A stretch of DNA of 64,000 bases from Arcobacter cloacae (GCF_013201935.1 NZ_CP053833.1:372001-436000); one strand, 5' to 3'; shown: positions 16,173 to 24,736, counted from the stretch's first letter. Program-made: numbers and translations. Notes: generated by a model from the letters alone, not told the origin.

Positions 16173-16745
16173 TTGGAAAGTATAAAATATTTTGAGACTA
16201 TTAGATGTGAAGATTTTGAAGTTTTTAACTTAGAATATCACAATAAAAGAGTTGCTAATACAATAGGATTAAACATAAATTTACAAGAGTATATTTATCC
16301 AATTTCTGATGAACTTTTAAGATGCAAAGTAATTTATGATGAAAGTGGAATCATAGATGTTTTGTATTATCCTTATAAAAAAAGAGAGATAAAAAACTTT
16401 AAGATTATTTGTGAAGATGAAATTGATTACTCTAAAAAATATTTAGACCGAGAAAATCTTGATAAACTTTTTGAAAAAAGAGATAATTGTGATGAGGTTA
16501 TTATTGTAAAAAATGGTATTGTAACAGATACAAGTATTGCCAATATTGCTATTTTTTATGAAAATTTATGGATAACTTCAACAAATTGTTTATTAAATGG
16601 AACTACCAAAGCTAGATTAATTGAAGAAAAAAAGTTAATACAAAAAGATATAACTCTTGAAATGTTAAAAAAATCAACTAAAATAGCTCTAATGAATGCA
16701 ATGATAGGATTTGATGAAATAGAAGATTATTCTTTTAAGGTGTAA
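16173..16745 (+). CDS. pabC: PabC-like aminodeoxychorismate lyase (class IV PLP enzyme)
   Basis: A short class IV aminotransferase-fold protein of about 190 residues. It is expected to release pyruvate from aminodeoxychorismate to give 4-aminobenzoate. Support: adjacency to pabB (11 nt), FETIRCEDFEVFNLEYHNKR near the N-terminus, VTDTSIANIA (PLP-binding region) and LLNGTTKARLI. It is much shorter than E. coli PabC (269) and lacks an obvious N-terminal domain, so activity is inferred. I chose the TTG at 16173 because AAAGGA sits 6 nt before it; a TTG at 16167 would touch that site. The 3' end overlaps the convergent peptidase gene by 19 nt. Confidence 0.78.
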   Translation: MESIKYFETIRCEDFEVFNLEYHNKRVANTIGLNINLQEYIYPISDELLRCKVIYDESGIIDVLYYPYKKREIKNFKIICEDEIDYSKKYLDRENLDKLFEKRDNCDEVIIVKNGIVTDTSIANIAIFYENLWITSTNCLLNGTTKARLIEEKKLIQKDITLEMLKKSTKIALMNAMIGFDEIEDYSFKV

Positions 16746-17368
16746 ACTCTATTTAAAAGTTTTTCCCACTTATTATCTTTCCCCCAATTTATATCTATTT
16801 TTTGAGTAAATTTCTCAGAAGTAAATTTGTAAGAATCTATTTCGTTGAAGGCAAATTTTGGTATTAATTTTGGTCTTTTTGTAAATGGTATAACTTTTGA
16901 GCTAAGATTATCTAAAACTAAAGGAGACGATTTTTTATCTTCAACATACAATAAAACCATGTGCGCATCCCTTTGTCCTTTTACATTTACAACTGCAAAA
17001 TATAGATTCTCTTTTTTTATTCCCAACTCTAAAAGAGTGAAATATTTTGCAATTGCATAATCTTCACAATCTCCATGACCTTGAAGTAAAAACTCTTTAG
17101 GTGTTGCCCAATAATCAATTGATGAAGAAGTAGATATATCATGGGCTGGTAAAATTTTATTTATAAACGAATTTACATGGGATAATTTTCTAATTAAATC
17201 ATAATCCTTTACTTTTGTTTTAAGGGTTTGATATTTTTCTAATCTATTAAGAATAAAAGATTTTTTAGGTGAATTATCTATATAGGCTAAATCTTTTTGA
17301 TTTAGTTTAAATTCATAAGAAAACAGTGGCATTGATATGATAAAGATAAGTAAAATTAGTTGTTTCAT
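16727..17368 (-). CDS. LapG-like periplasmic transglutaminase-fold cysteine peptidase
   Basis: A secreted protein of 213 residues with a signal peptide (about 1-17). It has the catalytic triad of bacterial transglutaminase-like cysteine peptidases: Cys101 in GHGDCEDYA, His136 in RDAHMVLL and Asp153 in LVLDNL. In Pseudomonas, LapG cuts giant surface adhesins and is held back by the c-di-GMP receptor LapD. The W near YWATPKEFL matches the family too. Neither LapD nor an adhesin lies beside it here, although a diguanylate cyclase is encoded 14 kb away. Substrate and control are unknown. Confidence 0.82.
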   Translation of the reverse strand: MKQLILLIFIISMPLFSYEFKLNQKDLAYIDNSPKKSFILNRLEKYQTLKTKVKDYDLIRKLSHVNSFINKILPAHDISTSSSIDYWATPKEFLLQGHGDCEDYAIAKYFTLLELGIKKENLYFAVVNVKGQRDAHMVLLYVEDKKSSPLVLDNLSSKVIPFTKRPKLIPKFAFNEIDSYKFTSEKFTQKIDINWGKDNKWEKLLNRVYTLKE

Positions 17369-17409
17369 AGGTTATAATAGCATCAAAAATTTGAAATGGG
17401 GATTAATTT

Positions 17410-17844
17410 ATGATAAAAGATATTATAGAAAATGAAGAATATAAACTATTAGTAGAAAAACAGATAAAAGAGAATATTTTATTTTTATTGAAAAAGAATC
17501 AAGAATTTTCTATAACTGCAAATATTCAACCAATTACATTTAATCCTGAATTACCAAATGTTATAAAAGAGCAAATGCATAAATTTTCACTTTTTATTTT
17601 GAGTAATTATACATATACAACTGTTCAAGTTGATGATGAAAATCTAAGTTTTGAAGCAGGTTTTGGGAGTGAAAATTTTGGAAGTGTGGTAAAAATACCT
17701 TTACATGCAATTTTTCAAATAATTGTAGATGAATCAATTTTATACCTAAATTCCGTAGCAACTGTAGATAAGTTTAATACTAATTTAAAAAAGAATTCAT
17801 TTGATGTATTTAAGAAAAATCCAAATAATAAAAAATTCAACTAA
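17410..17844 (+). CDS. possible SspB-like ClpXP adaptor (tentative)
   Basis: The 144-residue protein has no family I recognise with certainty. Its pattern recalls the SspB proteins of alphaproteobacteria: an N-terminal helix (about 5-28), strand EFSITANI, the phrase FNPELPNVIKEQ, a strand pair around YTYTTVQVDDENLSFEAGFG (63-82) and then VVKIPLHAIFQIIVDES. In SspB the equivalent region forms the Sm-like fold that holds ssrA tags. The C-terminus is basic (KKNSFDVFKKNPNNKKF), which might serve as a ClpX-docking tail. This is a reading of pattern only. A TATAAT box lies at 17373-17378; azlC follows after 11 nt. Confidence 0.4.
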   Translation: MIKDIIENEEYKLLVEKQIKENILFLLKKNQEFSITANIQPITFNPELPNVIKEQMHKFSLFILSNYTYTTVQVDDENLSFEAGFGSENFGSVVKIPLHAIFQIIVDESILYLNSVATVDKFNTNLKKNSFDVFKKNPNNKKFN

Positions 17845-17855
17845 AGAAAAACCTA

Positions 17856-18542
17856 TTGAAATATAAAAAAGAGTTATCAATTGCATTTAAGGTATCTATT
17901 CCTATTATGATGGGATATATGGTTTTAGGTTTCGCATTTGGTTTACTTTTAGTCTCTTTTGAATATTCATGGTATTTAGCACCTTTAATGTCACTATTTA
18001 TATACGCGGGTGCTTTGCAATTTATGGCCATTAATTTTTTTAATGCTAAAGCTGGATTTATAGATATTGCAATTGCTTCTTGGTTTATAAATATTAGGCA
18101 ATCTTTTTATGGATTATCTTTACTAAAAAGATTTGAAGAAACAGGTAAAGTTAAACCATATCTAATTTTTGGTTTAACAGATGAAACTTATGCTCTTTTG
18201 ACAACAATAAAGGATGATGAAACAATTAATAAAAAATGGTACTATTTTTACTTAACAGCTTTCAATCAATTCTATTGGTTTTTAGGTTCAACTCTTGGAG
18301 CACTTATTGGTTTAAATATAAAATTCAATACTTCAGGTTTAGAGTTTTCATTAACTGCTTTATTTGTAGTACTTTGTATTGAACAATATAAGAGTTTAAA
18401 AAATATTATCCCTTTTATAGTAGGATTTCTTTGTTCTTTAATGGCACTGTTTTTTGTATCAAGTGATAAAATGTTGTTAATCTCAATATTTTGCTCTTTA
18501 ATAGTAATCTTTTTACTGAAAAAAAGAGTTGAAAATGAATAA
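17856..18542 (+). CDS. azlC: AzlC-family branched-chain amino acid exporter, large subunit
   Basis: An inner-membrane protein of 228 residues with about seven hydrophobic segments. The AzlC signature is clear: YMVLGFAFG near residue 20, then YAGALQFMAIN and INIRQSFYGLSLL. AzlC with AzlD exports branched-chain amino acids or analogues such as azaleucine. The start is TTG at 17856, 11 nt after the previous stop, with a weak AAAGAAAA site. The azlD start lies inside its last codons, so the two subunits are translationally coupled. Confidence 0.88.
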   Translation: MKYKKELSIAFKVSIPIMMGYMVLGFAFGLLLVSFEYSWYLAPLMSLFIYAGALQFMAINFFNAKAGFIDIAIASWFINIRQSFYGLSLLKRFEETGKVKPYLIFGLTDETYALLTTIKDDETINKKWYYFYLTAFNQFYWFLGSTLGALIGLNIKFNTSGLEFSLTALFVVLCIEQYKSLKNIIPFIVGFLCSLMALFFVSSDKMLLISIFCSLIVIFLLKKRVENE

Positions 18543-18855
18543 TTTTGAAATTTATATAGCTATATTTATTATGGTATTAGTGAATTATTTTACAAGAGCA
18601 TTCCCATTTTTATTTTTTAATAAAAAACAATTACCTAGTTATTTGATTTTCATAGCGAAATATTTTCCTGCTATTATAATGAGTATATTAATAGTTTATA
18701 CATTAAAAGATGTGGATTTTAGAACAGAATTTTATGGATTAAAAGAGATAGTTAGTATTTTATTTACAGCAATATTACATCTTGTGTTTAAAAACTATTT
18801 AGTATCAATCTTTTTAGGAACAATCTCTTATATGGTTTTAGTTCAGTATTTTTAG
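18535..18855 (+). CDS. azlD: AzlD-family branched-chain amino acid exporter, small subunit
   Basis: A 106-residue, four-helix membrane protein and partner of AzlC. The TRAFPFLFF motif after the first helix and YFPAIIMSILIVYTLKD are typical of AzlD. I chose the ATG at 18535, which overlaps the azlC stop by 8 nt; an in-frame TTG at 18529 is possible but less likely. The pair forms the end of the transcript, followed by a hairpin at 18878. Confidence 0.85.
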   Translation: MNNFEIYIAIFIMVLVNYFTRAFPFLFFNKKQLPSYLIFIAKYFPAIIMSILIVYTLKDVDFRTEFYGLKEIVSILFTAILHLVFKNYLVSIFLGTISYMVLVQYF

Positions 18856-18877
18856 AAGATAAATTATAAAGAAAAAG

Positions 18878-18896
18878 GTAAGACTTTTTGTCTTAC
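18878..18896. terminator. hairpin between convergent azlD and fabH
   Basis: A 7-bp stem (18878-18884 with 18890-18896), TTTTT loop, flanked by A-rich and T-rich tracts. Suits termination of azlD (+) and, overlapping its 3' end, fabH (-). Confidence 0.6.
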
Positions 18897-18899
18897 TCT

Positions 18900-19898
18900 T
18901 TATTTTTTAGGTGCGAATTTAAATAGAGCAGAACCCCAAGTTAATCCGCCACCAAAAGCATCAAATAAAACAGTATCACCTGCTTTTATTCTACCTTGTT
19001 CAAAGGCGTAGTTCATTGCCATAGGAATTGATGCAGCTGAAGTATTACCGTAAATATCAACAGTAACGACAGTTTGGTCATCATTGAATCCTAAAGCTTC
19101 ACCTACAGCTTTTATGATTCTGTAATTTGCTTGATGAGGAATAAAATGATTAATATCTTCATTTGAAAGATTATGTTTTTGCATCATTACTTGAACATCA
19201 GAAGTTAGTGTTTTAACAGCTAGTTTGAAAGTTTCATTCCCTTTCATTTTAATACAAGCCATTTTATTTTCTAATACTTCTTGACTACAAGGATGTTTAC
19301 TTCCTCCACCTGGAGTTTTTATTAAATCTTCATAATTTCCATCGCTAGAACAATTAACATCAATGATTGCTTCATCTTTATTTGATGTAGCTGAAATAAT
19401 TGCAGCACCTGCACCATCTCCAAAAATGAAACAAGTACCCCTATCTGTATAGTCTAAAATTGAACTATATGTTTCTGCACCAACAATAAGTACATTTTTT
19501 TTCATTCCAGACTCTACAAATGCTTTTGCAATTGAAACAGCATATACAAATCCAGTACATGCAGCACTTATATCAAATGCCATAACAGGAGGAAGTCCTA
19601 GTTTTGATGCTATTAAACAAGCAGTTGACGGCATACATAAATAATCAGGTGTAACAGTTGCACAAATAACTAAATCAATTTCTTCTTTAGATATTCCAGC
19701 TCTTGAAATTGCCACTTCCGCAGCACGTGCACCTAAATCAGATGATGCTTCATCAACTTCAGAAATTCTTCTTTCTTTAATACCAGTTCTTTTCGTAATC
19801 CATTCATCACTAGTATCAATAATCTTTTCAAAATCTGCATTAGTCATTATCTTTGGTGGAACATAGGCTCCAACAGATCTAAAAGCTGCATATGTCAT
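18900..19898 (-). CDS. fabH: 3-oxoacyl-ACP synthase III (FabH)
   Basis: Starts fatty acid synthesis by joining acetyl-CoA to malonyl-ACP. The 332-residue protein has the catalytic triad: Cys114 in DISAACTGF, His in HFIPHQANYRI and Asn in DIYGNTSAAS. It also has the ITKRTGIKERR motif. It follows plsX by 27 nt in the conserved order yceD-rpmF-plsX-fabH seen across many bacteria, which links ribosome and membrane synthesis. Confidence 0.96.
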   Translation of the reverse strand: MTYAAFRSVGAYVPPKIMTNADFEKIIDTSDEWITKRTGIKERRISEVDEASSDLGARAAEVAISRAGISKEEIDLVICATVTPDYLCMPSTACLIASKLGLPPVMAFDISAACTGFVYAVSIAKAFVESGMKKNVLIVGAETYSSILDYTDRGTCFIFGDGAGAAIISATSNKDEAIIDVNCSSDGNYEDLIKTPGGGSKHPCSQEVLENKMACIKMKGNETFKLAVKTLTSDVQVMMQKHNLSNEDINHFIPHQANYRIIKAVGEALGFNDDQTVVTVDIYGNTSAASIPMAMNYAFEQGRIKAGDTVLFDAFGGGLTWGSALFKFAPKK

Positions 19899-19925
19899 TT
19901 ACATATCCTTAATTTTATATAGTAA

Positions 19926-20930
19926 TTAATTTTCTTCTATATTACTATATTTTGCTAATCTTTGTTCAATTATATTATCTAAATTTGAACTTGCTGCATT
20001 AATTGCTTGAAATATTGCATTTTGAATTGCTTTTGGATTTGATTTTCCATGAGCAATAATTACAGGTGCTTTTACTCCAAGTAATGGTGCACCACCATAT
20101 TCAGCATAGTCAACTCTTACTTTTAGGTTTTTAAATACTTTTCTCATTAAAACTGCACCAGCAATTGATATTAAAGAACGTTTTAGATTTTTTTTGATAA
20201 TTTTACCAATAGTATCAGCAACACCTTCTGCTGTTTTTAATAAGATATTCCCTACAAATCCATCACAAACAACAACATCAACTGTTCCTTTAAAGATATC
20301 ACTACCTTCAACATTTCCAGCAAAGTTTGGAATTTTTGATAATAATTTGTAAGCTTCTTTAGTAACTTCATTTCCCTTACTATCTTCTTCTCCATTACTT
20401 AATAAACCAACTATTGGTTCATCAAGTCTTAAAGCATATTGTGCATAAACTTGACCCATTATCGCAAACTGAAATAGATTTTTTGCATCACTATCTACAT
20501 TAGCTCCAACATCTAATACTAAGGTATTTTGATTTTCGCTTGTAGGCATAAGCGTTGCAATTGCAGGTCTATTTACACCTTTGATTCTTCCTATTCTTAA
20601 TGTTGCTAATGACATTGAAGCACCTGAATGACCTGCTGATACAACAGCATCAGCATTACCTTCTCTTACAAGTTCTATTGCTTTATAAATAGTAGAATCT
20701 TTTCTTTTAAGTGCATCAGTTGCAGAATCACTCATACTAATTACATCATCTGTATCTAATATTTCTATTCTTGACAATAAACTTTGTGGGATTAAAGGTG
20801 TAAGTTCAGTTTTTTTACCAACTGCTATTGCAGTGAAGTTGTTGTTTTTTTTAAGAGCTGCTATTAAGCCTTCCATTATAGGCTCAGGACCAAAGTCCCC
20901 GCCCATAGCATCTATTGCAATTCTTAGCAT
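19926..20930 (-). CDS. plsX: phosphate acyltransferase PlsX
   Basis: Makes acyl-phosphate from acyl-ACP for phospholipid synthesis. The 334 residues begin [15 protein letters not shown] and include [27 protein letters not shown] and YGGAPLLG, all diagnostic of PlsX. The ATG overlaps the rpmF stop in the form TAATG, so translation is coupled to the ribosomal protein gene. Confidence 0.97.
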   Translation of the reverse strand: MLRIAIDAMGGDFGPEPIMEGLIAALKKNNNFTAIAVGKKTELTPLIPQSLLSRIEILDTDDVISMSDSATDALKRKDSTIYKAIELVREGNADAVVSAGHSGASMSLATLRIGRIKGVNRPAIATLMPTSENQNTLVLDVGANVDSDAKNLFQFAIMGQVYAQYALRLDEPIVGLLSNGEEDSKGNEVTKEAYKLLSKIPNFAGNVEGSDIFKGTVDVVVCDGFVGNILLKTAEGVADTIGKIIKKNLKRSLISIAGAVLMRKVFKNLKVRVDYAEYGGAPLLGVKAPVIIAHGKSNPKAIQNAIFQAINAASSNLDNIIEQRLAKYSNIEEN

Positions 20931-21082
20931 TAGTTTTTATATTCACCAGTATTTGGGTTAACCATGTGAGGCATTTTCCAAGAACCATCTACGTCTTTAA
21001 CAGGTTTTTTTAATGTTATTTTGTAATGAGTTCTTCTTTTTGCCGATCTAGTATGAGATACTCTTCTCTTAGGTACTGCCAT
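20930..21082 (-). CDS. rpmF: 50S ribosomal protein L32
   Basis: This 50-residue gene is easily missed because of its size. The N-terminus [12 protein letters not shown] and the basic [10 protein letters not shown] stretch identify bL32. The usual zinc-binding cysteines of some bL32 proteins are absent, so this is the C-minus type. It sits between yceD and plsX as in many genomes, and its stop codon overlaps the plsX start. GGAG lies upstream of the ATG. Confidence 0.95.
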   Translation of the reverse strand: MAVPKRRVSHTRSAKRRTHYKITLKKPVKDVDGSWKMPHMVNPNTGEYKN

Positions 21083-21093
21083 TTTTATTCTCC

Positions 21094-21471
21094 TTAAAAT
21101 TCTTTTTCAAAATTGTCACCATATTTTTGACATTCATCACAAATGTGGTAATCACTCTTAATAGAGTTTAATTCACTTTCGATTATATCATCAAAATCAA
21201 TTAAACCTTTTTCTATTTCTATTACTAAATATTCCTCTTCATTACCACTATAGATACCATCACTAAGTAATAAGTTTAACTCTTCATTAACTTCCATAAC
21301 TTCAGTAATTCCACATCTACAACAATCAATATCAGTTTTACCCTTTAAAACTGCATCAACTTTAACTAATGATGACGATATTCTACAAAAAGTACCTTCA
21401 ATTTTTACTGAATTGTATTGAACGACCAATTCCTTAGTAGTTTGAGGCACTTTTCTAAATTCAATTTTCAT
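21094..21471 (-). CDS. yceD: YceD/DUF177 family protein (23S rRNA accumulation)
   Basis: A 125-residue protein of the YceD family, which in E. coli and plants is needed for 23S rRNA accumulation and is almost always encoded next to rpmF. Two Cys pairs (CCRCG at about residues 67-71 and CDECQKYG near the C-terminus) could bind zinc, as in many members. The acidic [18 protein letters not shown] segment before the second pair matches the family. The gene lies 11 nt upstream of rpmF. Confidence 0.85.
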   Translation of the reverse strand: MKIEFRKVPQTTKELVVQYNSVKIEGTFCRISSSLVKVDAVLKGKTDIDCCRCGITEVMEVNEELNLLLSDGIYSGNEEEYLVIEIEKGLIDFDDIIESELNSIKSDYHICDECQKYGDNFEKEF

Positions 21472-21497
21472 TATAAACTTGTTTAATTAATTAAAAA

Positions 21498-21911
21498 TTA
21501 ACAAATTTCTTTTTGTGCAAAGAAGAAATTAATTTCTACAGCTGCATTTTCTAATGAATCAGAACCATGAACTGCATTTGCATCAATTGATTCTGCAAAA
21601 TCTGCTCTGATTGTTCCAGGAGCAGCTTCTTTAGGGTTAGTTGCACCCATTAATTCTCTATTTTTAGCCATTGCATTTTCACCTTCTAAAACTGAAACTA
21701 CAACAGGACCTGAAATCATGAACTCAACTAAATCTTTAAAGAAAGGTCTAGCTGCATGAACAGCATAAAAAGCTTCAGCATCAGCTTTGCTTAATTGCAT
21801 TTTTTTAGTTGCAGCAATTCTTAATCCAGCTGATTCAAATCTGTCTAAGATTTTTCCAACTACGTTTTTTGCTACAGCATCTGGTTTGATGATTGATAAA
21901 GTTTGTTCCAT
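21498..21911 (-). CDS. ndk: nucleoside diphosphate kinase
   Basis: Transfers phosphate between nucleoside di- and triphosphates. The 137-residue protein has the phospho-accepting His115 in the strictly conserved NAVHGSDS motif, preceded by [18 protein letters not shown]. It shows the normal short length of bacterial Ndk. It follows the ferredoxin gene after a terminator, so ndk probably has its own promoter around 21912-21960. Confidence 0.97.
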   Translation of the reverse strand: MEQTLSIIKPDAVAKNVVGKILDRFESAGLRIAATKKMQLSKADAEAFYAVHAARPFFKDLVEFMISGPVVVSVLEGENAMAKNRELMGATNPKEAAPGTIRADFAESIDANAVHGSDSLENAAVEINFFFAQKEIC

Positions 21912-21961
21912 CGCGTATATTCCTCAATTTTTTTTAAGTCGCGGATTATAGCTAAAAAATA

Positions 21962-21997
21962 AAAAAAAGGCAAGTAGTGAAAACTACTTGCCTTTTT
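21962..21997. terminator. strong hairpin terminator between ferredoxin gene and ndk
   Basis: A perfect 16-bp stem (21962-21977 with 21982-21997) closed by a GAAA tetraloop, with A6 and T6 at its ends. It lies 22 nt after the ferredoxin stop and ends that single-gene transcript. Confidence 0.88.
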
Positions 21998-22018
21998 TAG
22001 GTATAAAATTGAAGTTAA

Positions 22019-22291
22019 TTATTCAACTACAGGAGTACCTGGAGTTCCTCTATCTTCTTTTTCAACAGAACCTGAACCAACTTCGTCCCATACAATACAC
22101 CCTTCAGTTGGACATGCATCAGCACATGCAGGAGCATCATTATGTCCTACACACTCAACACATTTGTCAGCGTACACATAATATGTATCTTCACCTGTTG
22201 GATTCTCATCATTATCAACGATCGCTTCTACTGGACACTCATCTAAACAAGCATCACAACTAATACAGATATCAGTAATTTTTACTGCCAT
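22019..22291 (-). CDS. 8-iron (2x[4Fe-4S]) ferredoxin, Allochromatium type
   Basis: A low-potential electron carrier of 90 residues. The first cluster is ligated by Cys9, Cys12, Cys15 and Cys60; the second by Cys19, Cys44, Cys47 and Cys56. An 8-residue insertion lies between Cys47 and Cys56, and an extra Cys65 follows. This CxxC-x8-CxxxC arrangement marks the Allochromatium vinosum (Alvin) ferredoxin group. The C-terminal 20 residues are acidic and flexible. Likely partners are pyruvate or oxoglutarate:ferredoxin oxidoreductases, which are not in the window. Confidence 0.9.
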   Translation of the reverse strand: MAVKITDICISCDACLDECPVEAIVDNDENPTGEDTYYVYADKCVECVGHNDAPACADACPTEGCIVWDEVGSGSVEKEDRGTPGTPVVE

Positions 22292-22538
22292 TGTATATCT
22301 CCTTTTAAAAATTTAGAAAACTCTATCACAGTAAATATAAAATTTTCTTTAAAATCACTCAATTATCAAAATGCTTTTAAAAGGTGTATCTTTTTTATAT
22401 GTAAATAAAAGAGGATAATTTTTATTATAAAATAAATATTTTCATAAATTTATAAATTTAAGCTAAATTACAGTTTATTTTAAAAAAAATGTTATATAAT
22501 TTCATAACAAAAAAATATTATATTAAAAGGATTTAAAT
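22292..22538. other. divergent AT-rich intergenic region (ferredoxin / peroxiredoxin)
   Basis: About 247 bases without a gene, separating divergent ferredoxin (-) and peroxiredoxin (+) genes. It holds a TATAAT at 22495-22500, 39 nt before the peroxiredoxin ATG, as a likely -10 box, and AAAAGGA as its ribosome-binding site. The AT palindrome-like stretch around 22445-22462 might be a regulator site, but I cannot assign it. Confidence 0.5.
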
Positions 22539-23135
22539 ATGTTAGTAACAAAAAAAGCTCCAGATTTTACAGCAAAAGCTGTACTTGCAGATGGTCAAAT
22601 AGTAGATAATTTTAACTTATATGAAAACATTGGTGAAAAAGGTGCAGTATTATTTTTCTACCCATTAGATTTTACATTTGTTTGTCCTTCTGAAATTATT
22701 GCATTCTCAAAAAGAATTGAAGAGTTCTCTTCAAGAGGAATTTCTGTAATTGGTTGTTCAGTAGATTCTCAATTCTCTCACTTTGCATGGAGAGAAACAC
22801 CAGTTGAAAATGGTGGAATTGGAAGAGTTAAATTTCCATTAGTAGCAGACTTATCAAAATCAATTTCAAGAGATTACGATGTATTATTTGGTGAATCAGT
22901 AGCTTTAAGAGGTTCTTTCTTAATTGATGCAGATGGAACAGTAAGACATGCAGTTATTAATGATTTACCACTTGGAAGAAACGTAGATGAAATGATTAGA
23001 ATGATTGATGCTATGTTATTTACAAATGAGCATGGTGAAGTTTGTCCAGCTGGTTGGTCAAAAGGTGATGAAGGTATGAAAGCTAACACTGCGGGTGTTG
23101 CTGAATACTTAGCAAAAAATGAAGGTAAATTATAA
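22539..23135 (+). CDS. typical 2-Cys peroxiredoxin (AhpC/TSA family)
   Basis: Reduces hydrogen peroxide and organic peroxides in the cytoplasm. The peroxidatic Cys49 lies in DFTFVCPSE and the resolving Cys169 in GEVCPAGW. The 198-residue length and the conserved Trp/Arg region (FAWRETP, PLVADLSK) fit the Prx1/AhpC subfamily. No ahpF neighbour is present, so reduction probably uses thioredoxin. It has its own promoter and a strong terminator, so it is monocistronic. Confidence 0.94.
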   Translation: MLVTKKAPDFTAKAVLADGQIVDNFNLYENIGEKGAVLFFYPLDFTFVCPSEIIAFSKRIEEFSSRGISVIGCSVDSQFSHFAWRETPVENGGIGRVKFPLVADLSKSISRDYDVLFGESVALRGSFLIDADGTVRHAVINDLPLGRNVDEMIRMIDAMLFTNEHGEVCPAGWSKGDEGMKANTAGVAEYLAKNEGKL

Positions 23136-23150
23136 TATTTATTAGCATTT

Positions 23151-23184
23151 AAAAAAGGTATCTATTTTAATAGATACCTTTTTT
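23151..23184 (+). terminator. terminator after the peroxiredoxin gene
   Basis: A 14-bp stem (23151-23164 with 23171-23184), TTTTAA loop and a T7 end. Directly followed by the rho promoter. Confidence 0.88.
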
Positions 23185-23186
23185 TA

Positions 23187-23215
23187 TTGACAATTTTTCA
23201 AATAAACACTACAAT
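23187..23215 (+). promoter_or_regulatory. sigma-70-type promoter of rho
   Basis: A consensus -35 TTGACA (23187-23192), 17-bp spacer and -10 TACAAT (23210-23215). The -35 box overlaps the end of the preceding terminator's T-tract. Predicted start is near 23222, leaving a leader of about 68 nt before rho. Confidence 0.78.
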
Positions 23216-23233
23216 TATGTCAACACTTTAAAA

Positions 23234-23256
23234 ACTACAATACTACAATACTACAT
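23234..23256 (+). repeat. three-copy CTACAATA-type tandem repeat in the rho leader
   Basis: The 8-nt unit CTACAATA occurs twice in tandem and a third time as CTACATAT, within the predicted untranslated leader of rho. Its role is unknown; it may be relevant to Rho autoregulation. Confidence 0.5.
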
Positions 23257-23289
23257 ATCTTAACTATGTAAATCAAAGGCAACATACTC

Positions 23290-24618
23290 ATGGAAGAGTC
23301 TAAAGAAGAAACTAAAGTAAAAACAACAAACTCAAAAAAAACAAGAACACATATTCCAGTTGAAGGTTATAAAATAGAACAGTTAAGGGAATTTCCTTTA
23401 GAAGAACTAATTAATATTGCAAACGAATTAGAAGTTGAAAATCCACAAGAATTAAAACGACAAGATTTAATGTTTACGATTTTAAAATCTCAAATTGATG
23501 CGGGTGGATTTATATTATTCACTGGTATATTAGAGATTAAAGAGGGTGGATTTGGATTTTTAAGAGCAATTGATGGAAACTTTTCTGATACTTCAAATGA
23601 CTCTTATGTAAGTGCTACACAAATTAGAAAATTTGCACTTAGAACAGGAGATATTGTCTCAGGGCAAGTTCGACCTCCTAATAAAGAGAGTGAAAAATAT
23701 AACGCATTATTAAAAATTGAAGCAATAAATTACTTACCCGTAAAAGAGTCTAAAAACAGACCTTTATTTGATAACTTAACTCCACTTTACTCAACAAAAA
23801 GATTTAATTTTGAATATGATTCACAAAAAATGACAGGAAGAATGCTTGACTTATTTGCTCCTATGGGTAAAGGTCAAAGAGGTCTTATAGTTGCTCCTCC
23901 AAAAACTGGTAAAACTGAACTTTTAAAAGAATTAGCTCACGCAATTGCAAGAAATCATCCAGAAGTTACTTTAATGGTTTTATTAATAGATGAAAGACCT
24001 GAAGAAGTTACTGATATGCAAAGAAGTGTTAAAGGTGAGGTTTATAGTTCTACTTTTGATTTACCTGCTCATAATCATGTAAGAGTTGCAGAAATTGTAA
24101 TTGAAAAAGCAAAAAGACTTGTAGAGATGAAAAAAGATGTAGTTATTTTACTTGATTCTATTACAAGATTAGCAAGAGCTTATAATACTGTAACACCAAG
24201 TTCTGGAAAAGTTCTTTCAGGTGGAGTTGATGCGAATGCTTTACATAAACCAAAAAGATTTTTTGGAGCAGCTAGAAATATAGAAGAGGGTGGAAGTTTA
24301 ACAATTATTTCAACTGCACTTATTGAAACTGGTTCTAAAATGGATGAAGTAATTTTTGAAGAGTTTAAAGGAACAGGAAATAGTGAAGTAGTTCTTTCAA
24401 GAAATGCTGCAAATAAAAGAGTTTATCCTGCACTTGATATTATAAAATCAGGAACTAGAAAAGAAGAATTATTACTTTCTGCTGATGTATTACAAAAAAC
24501 TTGGATTTTAAGAAATGCAATTTCTCAGATGGATGAAGTTGAAGCACTTAAATTTTTATATTCAAAAATGCAAAAAACTAAAGACAATGAAGAATTCTTT
24601 AATTCAATGAATGAATAA
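23290..24618 (+). CDS. rho: transcription termination factor Rho
   Basis: A hexameric RNA helicase that ends transcription. The 442-residue protein has an N-terminal SAP-like segment (about 30-70), an RNA-binding OSB/CSD domain ([13 protein letters not shown], about 87-99, and SGQVRPP), Walker A PPKTGKTE (about 203-210), Walker B-type [13 protein letters not shown] and the Q/R-loop region around [25 protein letters not shown]. The first 25 residues are a charged K/E/T tail. Rho often regulates itself through its leader, and the leader here carries tandem repeats. Confidence 0.97.
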   Translation: MEESKEETKVKTTNSKKTRTHIPVEGYKIEQLREFPLEELINIANELEVENPQELKRQDLMFTILKSQIDAGGFILFTGILEIKEGGFGFLRAIDGNFSDTSNDSYVSATQIRKFALRTGDIVSGQVRPPNKESEKYNALLKIEAINYLPVKESKNRPLFDNLTPLYSTKRFNFEYDSQKMTGRMLDLFAPMGKGQRGLIVAPPKTGKTELLKELAHAIARNHPEVTLMVLLIDERPEEVTDMQRSVKGEVYSSTFDLPAHNHVRVAEIVIEKAKRLVEMKKDVVILLDSITRLARAYNTVTPSSGKVLSGGVDANALHKPKRFFGAARNIEEGGSLTIISTALIETGSKMDEVIFEEFKGTGNSEVVLSRNAANKRVYPALDIIKSGTRKEELLLSADVLQKTWILRNAISQMDEVEALKFLYSKMQKTKDNEEFFNSMNE

Positions 24619-24629
24619 AAACTAAACAA

Positions 24630-24677
24630 CTGTAAAAAAAGTATAAAAATTTTAAAAAATGTATACTTTTTATACAG
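24630..24677. terminator. long AT-rich inverted repeat after rho
   Basis: Arms 24630-24645 and 24662-24677 match at 15 of 16 positions around a 16-nt loop. There is no T-run after it, so it may be a weak terminator or an RNA-stability element rather than a classic terminator. Confidence 0.45.
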
Positions 24678-24706
24678 CTTTCCTATGAAATAACCAATTT
24701 ATTTTT

Positions 24707-24714
24707 GCTAAAAT
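24707..24714 (+). promoter_or_regulatory. extended -10 promoter of gdhA
   Basis: TTTTTGC-TAAAAT with TAAAAT at 24709-24714, 31 nt before the gdhA ATG. Same element as upstream of pyrB. Confidence 0.6.
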
Positions 24715-24736
24715 GTTTTTTCAAAATTAGAACTAA

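Noticed and set aside
21988-22263. 91-codon plus-strand frame opposite the ferredoxin gene
   Set aside because: His/Gln/Leu-rich composition and full overlap with the ferredoxin gene on the other strand, which has all cluster cysteines.
23234-23256. CRISPR-like repeat
   Set aside because: Units are 8 nt and in direct tandem without spacers; no cas genes in the window.
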